Source: Solirubrobacterales bacterium
GTDB taxonomy: Bacteria; Actinomycetota; Thermoleophilia; Solirubrobacterales; Solirubrobacteraceae
Assembly: GCA_025963955.1 (NCBI GenBank)
Contig: JAOPZU010000108.1
Coordinates: forward strand, 1 to 6,524
DNA length: 6,524 nt
Direction of reading: 5' to 3'
Shown in pieces: positions 1 through 5,477 of this stretch (its first letter is position 1; the number at the start of each line of letters is the position of its first letter). Below the pieces are notes generated by a model. It was not told the origin of the DNA, ran no database searches, and was given only the letters and a program-made list of their open reading frames with translations. Position numbers and translations under genes: made by a program.

Positions 1-176
1 GTCGCTCGTGCGCGCCGGCGACCCGGGCTGCCACTCAAGAGAAGGGCCACATGCCGCATCGTTTGCCGCCACGACCCGCCGACGCGGGCGGCCCTGCGCG
101 CCCCGGCGCTGCTGCGACAGCGCAACCCTTCCACCGACATTCGCGCGTCGACAACTGGAGCCGATCGGAGCTATAC
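1..176. other. Leading stretch with no assignable gene
   Basis: No coherent protein is visible here. One + frame is open from the window edge to a TGA at 178-180, which would overlap the ATG at 177 as ATGA. Its translation is dominated by Arg, Pro and Ala and resembles no family I know, so it is not called as a gene. It could be the degraded or out-of-frame tail of an upstream gene. The only functional element I support is the ribosome binding site GGAG at 167-170 for the next gene. Confidence 0.5.
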
Positions 177-692
177 ATGACTGAACCTGAGCCGGTGACT
201 GCTCTGGCGGGCTTTAGCAGCCCCGATGCTGTTGCGACCTCGTGGACACATGCGCGTGAGGAACTCGAGCACGCCGAGTTGTACTGGCTGTCGACGGTTC
301 GGCCGGACGGGCGCCCGCACGTGACCCCGCTCATCGGCATCTGGCTGGACGGTGCCATGTACTTCTGCACGGGATCTGACGAGCGCAAAGCCAAGAACCT
401 CGCTCACAACCAGCACTGCATTCTGACGACCGGCTGCAACAGACTCGACGGTCTGGACATCGTCGTAGAAGGTGATGCTGCGCAGGTCGGCGATGAGCCC
501 GAACTGCGGCGTGTCGCCGGCGCCTACGAGTCGAAGTACGGCGACCATCTCACGGCGCCCGACGGCACCTGGTTCGGTCTCGCCGACGCGATCAGAACAG
601 CCGACGCCCTCGTGTTCCGCGTCACCCCTGTCAGGGCTCTTGGTTTCGGCAAGGGATCGCAGTTCAGCCAGACGCGATGGACCTTCTTCTGA
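177..692 (+). CDS. Pyridoxamine 5'-phosphate oxidase-like split-barrel protein (FMN or F420 binding)
   Basis: Predicted 171-residue cytosolic protein of the flavin/deazaflavin split-barrel superfamily, probably a small oxidoreductase of unknown substrate. The strand pattern is typical: YWLSTVRPDGRPHVTPL at about residues 36-52, followed by a GIWLDGAMYFCTG strand-turn and then SDERKAKNL (68-75), the usual cofactor-phosphate contact region. A second half, LDIVVEGDA (93-101), leads to the C-terminal FGKGSQFSQTRW (157-168), a tail seen in many actinobacterial members. The start at 177 is preferred over the in-frame ATG at 51: GGAG lies six bases upstream of it, it gives the usual family length, and the extra 42 residues of the longer form are low-complexity. 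Whether it uses FMN or F420 cannot be decided here; many actinobacterial relatives use F420. It converges on the VOC gene and shows no operon partner inside the window. Confidence 0.9.
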   Translation: MTEPEPVTALAGFSSPDAVATSWTHAREELEHAELYWLSTVRPDGRPHVTPLIGIWLDGAMYFCTGSDERKAKNLAHNQHCILTTGCNRLDGLDIVVEGDAAQVGDEPELRRVAGAYESKYGDHLTAPDGTWFGLADAIRTADALVFRVTPVRALGFGKGSQFSQTRWTFF

Positions 693-919
693 GCACTGAG
701 GCGGGCGCGCGTTCGGGAGGGAGGCTTGTCGCCACCCGCACGATCTCCTTGCGCCGAGGGAGAGCTAACGCCGCAGGGCAGGGCAGGGCTCGTAGCGCGT
801 CAGTGCACTGAGCTCCCCCGCCTCCAGGAGGCCACCTGCGGCGAGCACGTCGCCCTGACAGACCGCAGCTGCGTGCCTGGCCCTCACTTCGCCTTCAAAC
901 GAAACCTGGGTCCTACAGG
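693..919. other. Intergenic gap between convergent genes
   Basis: These 227 bases lie between two convergent stop codons, where terminators would be expected. They contain a perfect 10-bp palindrome CAGTGCACTG at 801-810 and a 13-base palindrome GCCTCCAGGAGGC at 820-832. A weak 7-bp hairpin at 744-763 contains one G-T pair. A long-range pairing joins 870-879 with 916-926 (TGCGTGCCTG with CAGGC-T-ACGCA, one bulged base) and overlaps the VOC stop codon. None is followed by a T-run on either strand, so no terminator is assigned with confidence. Confidence 0.4.
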
Positions 920-1289
920 CTACGCACGAGGGGACGCACTCGGCAGTGTGTTGGCGCCTCGGCCCGCGAGCCCGATCTCATTGCCGTCGGGGTCGCGGTA
1001 CACCGCCTTGCGGGCTCCCGTTGCGTACACCTCATGCTCTGCGGGGTCCAGCCCGCGGGCCGCGATTTCTGCGACCTGCGTGTCGAGGTCTTCGACAAAC
1101 AGCGTGACGACTCCGTTGCCGACGCGCGCCTGGGCTTCGACGATGTAGATCGACCGGTTGTCGGCGAGGGTCCACACTGCCTCAGCCTCATGGGGATAGA
1201 AGCTCGGGTCGCCGAGCAATCGCTCGTACCAAGTATGCGCAGTGGAGAAAGTCCCGTACGCGAAGGCCCGCGAACATATGGACGTCCAT
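920..1289 (-). pseudogene. VOC/glyoxalase-fold protein, frameshifted near its 5' end
   Basis: A small VOC-superfamily protein (glyoxalase/bleomycin-resistance fold) split across two frames. The body reads from about 1249 to 920: WYERLLGDPSF, then VWTLADNRSIYIVE, then VVTLFVEDLD, and finally AVYRDPDGNEIGLAG, the classic C-terminal VOC strand. The N-terminus lies in another frame from ATG 1289 or 1277, giving MFAGLRVRDF, the expected first strand. Dropping one T of the TTT at 1250-1248 joins the frames as RVRDF-STAHTWYERLLG and restores about 122 residues, normal for a single-domain VOC protein. Read as given, the ATG frame stops at TGA 1190-1188 after 33 codons. A TTG start at 1219 would give a 99-residue protein lacking the first beta strand and helix. 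The gene may be truly inactivated, or the extra base may be a sequencing error. The recombinase stop codon lies 72 bases upstream on the same strand. The substrate is unknown. Confidence 0.8.
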
Positions 1290-1361
1290 GCACCGCAGCC
1301 TACGGCTAGCGCGGGCGCTTCTGCGTTGGACGATTTCGGTCGGCTGTGAAGGGTTACTCGT

Positions 1362-2066
1362 TCAGCGGCGATTTCGGAGGCCGGCGGTGGCGGGGATCAT
1401 CGGCGCGGGTCGGGCGTGGACGGTGCCGATGATCTCGGCGTTGTCGATGCCTTGGAGGTAGATCGAGGTAACGCCGAGGTTCGCGTGTCCGAGCTGGCGT
1501 TGGATGATCATCAGCGGCACGCCTTCGCGGGCCATCTCCACAGCATGGGCGTGACGCAACTGATGTGGGGCGAACCGTCGTCGCACGCCGGCGTTTGCTG
1601 CCAGGTGTCGCAGCTGGGTGCGGACAGCCGACGCCGACCACGGCCGTCCGCGGGACTGACCGTGAATGACGCAGAACAGGCTGCCGACCGGCAGGTCCGT
1701 ACGGCGGGTAAGCCAGGGCTGCAGTTGTTCCCAGCCCCAGTGGTCCATGCCGACTTCGCGGCGTTTTCCGCCTTTGCCACAGCGCACGAGGATCGCGCCG
1801 CGGCCGGGGTCAAGGTCGCTCTCAAGGAGCGCGAGCGCTTCGCTGATCCGCAGCCCCGATCGCCAGAGGATCACGATCAACGCGCGCAGGCGGTCACCGT
1901 CGATGCGATCCCCTGCGTGGCGCATCACCGTGATGATCTCCTCGACCGTCGGAGGGTCGGCCGGGTAGTGCAGGCCTTTGTTATGCGGTGGCCGGCCGCA
2001 GTGATGGCCGGGCAACGTGGCTGGTGCGCGGCGACGGCCGGCGGCGTCCAGCAGTACTGACGACAT
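1362..2066 (-). CDS. Tyrosine recombinase/integrase, catalytic-domain-only form
   Basis: Predicted 234-residue site-specific recombinase that breaks and rejoins DNA through a phosphotyrosine link. All catalytic positions are visible: Arg73 in GLRISEAL (box I), Lys98 in the GKGGKRREV hairpin, His168 and Arg171 in APHQLRHAHA (box II), His194 in QRQLGHANLG, and nucleophile Tyr203 in TSIYLQGID. The protein begins MSSVLLDAAGRRR and has only about 40 residues before the catalytic fold. It therefore lacks the usual N-terminal SAM-like core-binding domain. This short form recurs in actinobacteria, so I read it as native rather than truncated. The ATG at 2066 follows GGGAGGAA at a five-base spacing, a strong ribosome binding site. 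No excisionase, tRNA target or cargo border is seen. It may mark a mobile island or be a resident recombinase. Confidence 0.93.
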   Translation of the reverse strand: MSSVLLDAAGRRRAPATLPGHHCGRPPHNKGLHYPADPPTVEEIITVMRHAGDRIDGDRLRALIVILWRSGLRISEALALLESDLDPGRGAILVRCGKGGKRREVGMDHWGWEQLQPWLTRRTDLPVGSLFCVIHGQSRGRPWSASAVRTQLRHLAANAGVRRRFAPHQLRHAHAVEMAREGVPLMIIQRQLGHANLGVTSIYLQGIDNAEIIGTVHARPAPMIPATAGLRNRR

Positions 2067-2218
2067 GGCTTCCTCCCGATCGCGGGTGTCGCCTGAGGTT
2101 CCTCCGCGAAATCGAAGTTCGCCAGCGGCCGCCGCAACACGGTTCGGGTTACGTCAAGCCAGCAGAAGCGCTCGCGCGCACGGCGGCGAGCTCGCGGATC
2201 AGCGACTCACCGCGTGGC

Positions 2219-2259
2219 CTAGCGGGGGTTGATGCGCTTAGCCAGCGCCCCCGCGCTAG
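2219..2259. repeat. GC-rich imperfect hairpin between recombinase and regulator genes
   Basis: GCGGGGG (2222-2228) pairs perfectly with CCCCCGC (2248-2254). CTA (2219-2221) can extend the stem to TAG (2257-2259) if two bases bulge out. The loop is 19 bases. The right arm also contains AGCGC-CCCC-GCGCTAG (2244-2259), which mirrors CTAGCGC-GG-GCGCT at 1306-1319 beyond the recombinase. It may be a terminator-like structure or part of a recombination site; the sequence alone does not decide. Confidence 0.35.
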
Positions 2260-2373
2260 AGCACCAAGTGCGAGCGACCCGCGGTCCGTCCCGGTCGAAC
2301 TCGTCCGATTGAGCGGTGAGGAGACTGCGGCGTCCGCTGCTTCGATTCGCGCAAGGAGAAGCGTCGGCCTCAG

Positions 2374-2404
2374 CAGCTTCTGGTCGGCACAGCTACGGAA
2401 GCTG
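2374..2404 (-). terminator. Candidate terminator of the PucR-type regulator gene
   Basis: CAGCTTC (2374-2380) and GAAGCTG (2398-2404) form a perfect 7-bp stem. It extends by a T-G wobble and a G-C pair to nine pairs around a 13-base loop. It begins 38 bases beyond the regulator's TAG stop (2444-2442) in the direction of its transcription. There is no T-run after it, as is common in high-GC actinobacteria, so the assignment rests on position and stem only. Confidence 0.35.
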
Positions 2405-2441
2405 GGTTCTGCGCCGGCCGACGGGTCTTGGTGGAGCGCTG

Positions 2442-3707
2442 CTAGGCACGGGTTGCCTCTGCGAGTCGGAGGGCGACGCGGAGTTCCAGCGTGTCTGAGT
2501 TGACGTGGCGGCCGAGCAGGTCTTCGGCCTGTCGCACGCGGTAGCGCACGGTGTTCTCGTGGACGCCGAGCTGCCGGGCCGCCCTGGCGTGGCTTGATCC
2601 GCCGTCGAGGTAGGCGGCCAGCGTGGCGGCGAGGCGGAGGATCGCTGGATCGAGCGCGCCTAGAGCACCGAGTTGAGCCTGTACGAATTCGCGGGCCTGG
2701 GTGGCGTCGACGGTGGTCAGGGCGGTCAGCGCGATGTCCGCGTAGCGGGTCACTGAGCCGGCGGGACGGTCGGTGAGGGTCGCGACGCGTCGCGCTTCGC
2801 CGGCCTGACGGTGGCTTCTTCGGAACCCTGCAGGTCCGTGCCCGGGGTCGCCGACTGCGAGGTGGACCCCGGGCAACAGGTCCGGATCCAACATCATGTG
2901 GCCGAGCATTTGCGGGTCGATGGGCGCGGTGGATGCGACCCAGGCGCAGGTCGTCATGAGTCCGAGTGGTTGGACGAGCACGGCGTCCAGCCCGGTGCTG
3001 TGGGCGGCTGCGGCTACGGCCCTCTCGAGGTCGGCGAAGGCGTCGCGGTCGTCTTGGGCTGAGCTGACCCAGGCCATCAGCGCTGTGTGGTGCCGTTCCA
3101 GGGGGTACCGCAGTCGTTGGCCGGCGGTCTGCGCGTCGATTTCGCGGCCGGCGAGGATCGCGCGGACCGTTTCGGTCTGAGAGAACGCCGCGCTGCGCAT
3201 CCAGCTGCCGCGCTCTTCGGCGTAGAGCACGGTGGTCAGGGTGGAGAGCCGATCGATCCCGGCGAACGACCACGCGGTCGCAAGGCTGGCAGCACCGGCG
3301 AACTGTTCTTCTGAAGTCGTTCGTGCCCGGATGCCGTCGAGCATGATGTCCAGCAGCTTGGCGTGGCCGAGGCGCAGTGAGCGGAGCATCGCCTCGACGG
3401 GCACGCCGCTGTGCACCGCATCCCGGAGGTAGGCCATTGACGCGGTCGGCGCCTGCAAGTCCGCCGGGTCCTGACCCTCACGTATAGCTCCGATGATCAG
3501 CAGGATGTTCTGCTCGCTGGCGGCCCGGTTGCCCTCGAAGGTGTCTTCGTCGGGAAACAGCTCAGGAAACTCGACCTGGATGGTGCGCACGACGTCCAGG
3601 GAGACGGCGGTGCTGTCGTCGCGTAGGTCTTCGCAGAGCGGGACGAGGATGTCGCGCCAGACGGCGTCGGCTCCGGTCTTGTGTGCGGGTGCAAAAGCCG
3701 GCGGCAC
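2442..3707 (-). CDS. PucR/CdaR-family transcriptional regulator
   Basis: Predicted 421-residue cytosolic DNA-binding regulator. The C-terminus carries the PucR helix-turn-helix: AARQLGVHENTVRYRVRQAEDLLG at about residues 376-399, followed by LELRVALRLAE. A middle GGDEF-like/CdaR region (roughly 163-290) ends in GPAGFRRSHRQAGEARRVA, the usual link to the HTH. The N-terminal 150 residues, including VWRDILVPLCEDL and EAMLRSLRLGHAKLLD, look like the helical sensory half of these proteins. The GTG at 3707 was chosen because it leaves a promoter gap and starts just before the conserved region. Its ribosome binding site (ACAGG) is weak. The frame stays open back to 3938, beyond the divergent ATG, so a TTG at 3794 or the ATG at 3863 cannot be excluded. 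Divergence from the exported protein and monooxygenase genes suggests it controls them, probably in response to a pathway compound. Confidence 0.9.
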   Translation of the reverse strand: MPPAFAPAHKTGADAVWRDILVPLCEDLRDDSTAVSLDVVRTIQVEFPELFPDEDTFEGNRAASEQNILLIIGAIREGQDPADLQAPTASMAYLRDAVHSGVPVEAMLRSLRLGHAKLLDIMLDGIRARTTSEEQFAGAASLATAWSFAGIDRLSTLTTVLYAEERGSWMRSAAFSQTETVRAILAGREIDAQTAGQRLRYPLERHHTALMAWVSSAQDDRDAFADLERAVAAAAHSTGLDAVLVQPLGLMTTCAWVASTAPIDPQMLGHMMLDPDLLPGVHLAVGDPGHGPAGFRRSHRQAGEARRVATLTDRPAGSVTRYADIALTALTTVDATQAREFVQAQLGALGALDPAILRLAATLAAYLDGGSSHARAARQLGVHENTVRYRVRQAEDLLGRHVNSDTLELRVALRLAEATRA

Positions 3708-3861
3708 GCCTGTCGACGCTACCGGGCGACCATGTGTCGCGGGAGTTTTGTGGCTTTCCGCAAAGGGCTCGGCCGCCGAGTTCCAACCCGACAAGACGCC
3801 GGCTTGTGGCGCGCTTACGTTAGGTCGCACCCCGTCCCGACGTTCTTTGGAGAGACCCAAC
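3708..3861. promoter_or_regulatory. Divergent regulatory region between the regulator and the DUF1254 gene
   Basis: This 154-base space must hold both promoters. It is rich in dyad symmetry: GCGAC-N5-GTCGC at 3726-3740, the perfect CTCGGC-C-GCCGAG at 3768-3780, and ACAAGACG-C-CGGCTTGT at 3791-3807 with one mismatched pair. GGAGAG at 3849-3854 is a good ribosome binding site seven bases before the ATG at 3862. I could not identify a -35/-10 pair with confidence. Confidence 0.6.
3791..3807. promoter_or_regulatory. Candidate operator palindrome
   Basis: ACAAGACG-C-CGGCTTGT is a 17-base dyad with seven of eight pairs matching. It ends 54 bases before the DUF1254 start codon, where a regulator could act on the + promoter. 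PucR regulators generally bind near their own divergent promoters, so the adjacent PucR protein is the obvious candidate ligand. This is inference: no consensus for this regulator is known to me. Confidence 0.4.
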
Positions 3862-5397
3862 ATGAGCAATCCGTTGACCACCACCCTCACGCGCTTGGCT
3901 GTCGCTGCGTGCGTCGCCGGCGTGACCCTCGGGGTCACCAGCCCCGGCGCATCCGCGGCTTACGACCCGGCTGACCCGGTCCAGAAGCAGGCCTACGACT
4001 CGGCCTTCTCTATCGCCCAGGACGCCTACCAGTTCGGCATCCCGCTGCTGAACATGCGCAAGACCTTCGAAAACAACACGAGCACCAACGTCAGCACCGG
4101 CCGCGGATTCGGACCGGTCAACCAGTTCAACCACTTCAACAAGCTCGCCGACGCGTCCGACCGTGCGGTCGTCGCCCCCAACAGCGACACGCTGTACTCC
4201 ATCGCGTGGCTGGACCTCAGTCGCCAGCCGCAGGTGATCCACTCCGTCAAGGGCACCAAGCGCTTTCACGTGCTGCCGCTGATGTCGCCTTACCAGGAGG
4301 ACTTCCAGAACATCGGCTCGCCCGGCAACGCCCTGCCGGACGGCGACTACCTCGTCACCGGACCGGGCTTCACCGGCAAGGTGCCCGCCGGACTGCGGCG
4401 CATCCGCTCGCCCTACAACCGCGTGTGGATCATCGGCCGCACCTACAACAACGGTGCTGCTGACCTTGCCGCCACGAGGAAGACGATGAACGGCTACAAG
4501 GTCACGCCGCTGAACCGGTGGAACCCCAAGCGTCCCTACGCCTACACCCCGCCCAAGCCCAAGACGGTCGACAGCACCGTCGACGTCAAGCACGTGGTCG
4601 GCACCGGCCCCGGCGAGGATCCGGCGACGTTCTTCGACGCGCTCGGTGACGAGCTGCAGAAGTTTCCCCCGCCGGCGGCCGACGCGGCCATGCTCACGCG
4701 GATCAAGACGCTCGGCATCGGATCAGGCCTTCACCCCACTTCCGGTGGCACGCTGTCGGACCCGCAGCTGCAGGCGATGCGCGACGCCGTGACCGGCGGA
4801 CCGGTCAGGACGCAGGGCGCCCTGGCGAAGATCTTCCTCGATGGCTTCGAAGCCCACAACGGCTGGGTGGCGCTGCGCACCGGGACGTACGGCACCGACT
4901 ACTCGCTGCGTGCGGTCGTCGACAAGACCGGTCTCGGCGCGCCGACCCCGGACGTCTCTGTCTACCCGATCACGCTCACCGACCGTGACAAGAGCCCCCT
5001 CACCGGCGCCAAGCGGTACGTCGCGCACTTCGCTTCGGCGCCGCCGGTGAAGTTCTTCTGGTCCATGACGCTGTACGACAACGACGGGTTCTTCATCGTC
5101 AACCCCGCCAAGAAGTGGCTCGTCAACGACCGCACCGGGCTGAAGACGAACGCCGACGGCTCCTTTGACGTGTACATCCAGCCCGACGCGCCCACCGACC
5201 CCGCCCAGAGGACGAACTGGCTGCCGTCGCCGCAGCCGACCGCCGCCACCACAGGGTTCCGCCTGATCGCCCGGCTGTACGGCCTCACGCCCCAGGGCAT
5301 CAGCGGTGTCGTGAGCGGCAGCGGCTGGCAAGCGCCGACCGTCCTGCCGTGCGGACCGGACAACAAGACCCGCACCGGAATTACCTGCGCGTCCTGA
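3862..5397 (+). CDS. Exported DUF1254/DUF1214 domain protein
   Basis: Predicted 511-residue secreted protein of unknown biochemical function. Residues 1-32 form a Sec signal peptide: a Thr/Arg n-region, the hydrophobic stretch LAVAACVAGVTLGV, and a cleavage site after GASA, leaving mature AYDPADPV. DUF1254 occupies about 48-195 and includes AYQFGIPLLNMRKTFE, VVAPNSDTLYSIAWLDLS, FHVLPLMSPYQ and NRVWIIGRTY. DUF1214 occupies about 380-475 with PPVKFFWSMTLYDNDGFFIVN, NADGSFDVYIQ, NWLPSP and FRLIARLYG. The tail carries two cysteines (497 and 509) that could form a disulphide after export; of the rest, Cys17 lies in the signal peptide. The ATG at 3862 is supported by GGAGAG seven bases upstream and by the signal peptide beginning there. 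The frame is open much further upstream, but that part is antisense to the regulator. It lies immediately upstream of the monooxygenase gene and is divergent from the PucR-type regulator, so a role in substrate capture or processing outside the membrane is plausible but unproven. Confidence 0.92.
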   Translation: MSNPLTTTLTRLAVAACVAGVTLGVTSPGASAAYDPADPVQKQAYDSAFSIAQDAYQFGIPLLNMRKTFENNTSTNVSTGRGFGPVNQFNHFNKLADASDRAVVAPNSDTLYSIAWLDLSRQPQVIHSVKGTKRFHVLPLMSPYQEDFQNIGSPGNALPDGDYLVTGPGFTGKVPAGLRRIRSPYNRVWIIGRTYNNGAADLAATRKTMNGYKVTPLNRWNPKRPYAYTPPKPKTVDSTVDVKHVVGTGPGEDPATFFDALGDELQKFPPPAADAAMLTRIKTLGIGSGLHPTSGGTLSDPQLQAMRDAVTGGPVRTQGALAKIFLDGFEAHNGWVALRTGTYGTDYSLRAVVDKTGLGAPTPDVSVYPITLTDRDKSPLTGAKRYVAHFASAPPVKFFWSMTLYDNDGFFIVNPAKKWLVNDRTGLKTNADGSFDVYIQPDAPTDPAQRTNWLPSPQPTAATTGFRLIARLYGLTPQGISGVVSGSGWQAPTVLPCGPDNKTRTGITCAS

Positions 5398-5408
5398 CCA
5401 GTCCCTGA

Positions 5409-5444
5409 CCGACGGACCGGCCGCCCACGCGGCCGGTCCGTCGG
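5409..5444 (+). terminator. Perfect 16-bp hairpin between the DUF1254 and monooxygenase genes
   Basis: CCGACGGACCGGCCGC (5409-5424) and GCGGCCGGTCCGTCGG (5429-5444) are exact reverse complements around the four-base loop CCAC. The structure starts 12 bases after the upstream stop codon and ends 33 bases before the next start. It lacks a true T-run; what follows is CCCCACCTTCCGTCTT. It may terminate transcription as U-less actinobacterial terminators can, partly attenuate readthrough into the monooxygenase gene, or protect the 3' end of a processed upstream mRNA. Confidence 0.7.
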
Positions 5445-5477
5445 CCCCCACCTTCCGTCTTGACCTAAGGACACGCC

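Larger units (their letters stand above)
2067..2441. other. 375-base gene-free stretch upstream of the recombinase
   Basis: No open frame here resembles a known protein. The recombinase promoter should lie in the left part, but no clear -35/-10 pair is visible. CCTCCGCGAAATCG at 2101-2114 mirrors a copy inside the recombinase 3' end. A GC-rich hairpin lies at 2219-2259 and another at 2374-2404. No tRNA or intact mobile-element end is recognisable. Confidence 0.5.

Noticed and set aside
51..176. In-frame 42-codon N-terminal extension of the split-barrel gene
   Set aside because: The extension is low-complexity Pro/Arg/Ala, while ATG 177 has a proper GGAG and gives the usual family length.
1..180. 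Open + frame from the window edge ending in an ATGA overlap with the split-barrel start
   Set aside because: The overlap would suggest translational coupling, but the translation is Arg-rich and unlike a real protein, so chance openness in GC-rich DNA is likelier.
744..763. Hairpin TCTCCTT/AGGGAGA as terminator of the split-barrel gene
   Set aside because: It has only seven pairs, one a wobble, and no T-run.
1416..2060. + strand open frame of 214 codons
   Set aside because: It is antisense to the recombinase, whose catalytic motifs are all intact on the other strand.
2067..2441. tRNA or attachment-site target for the recombinase
   Set aside because: No cloverleaf or GGTTCRA-type T-arm followed by a matching acceptor stem could be found in this gap or at 1290-1361.
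2149..3273. Long - strand open frame of 374 codons
   Set aside because: It is an out-of-frame shadow of the PucR-type regulator, very rich in Arg and Pro, and resembles no family.
3493..3861. 123-codon upstream extension of the DUF1254 frame
   Set aside because: It is antisense to the regulator's coding region and would bury the signal peptide in the middle of the protein.
3895..3912. Lipobox-like VAAC in the DUF1254 signal peptide
   Set aside because: The cysteine at residue 17 would leave only about five hydrophobic residues before it, and hydrophobic sequence continues to a better signal peptidase I site after GASA.
3820..4593. - strand open frame of 257 codons, with a similar one at 4723-5451
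   Set aside because: Both are antisense to the DUF1254/DUF1214 gene and have the Val/Gly/Arg-rich look of GC-rich antisense frames.
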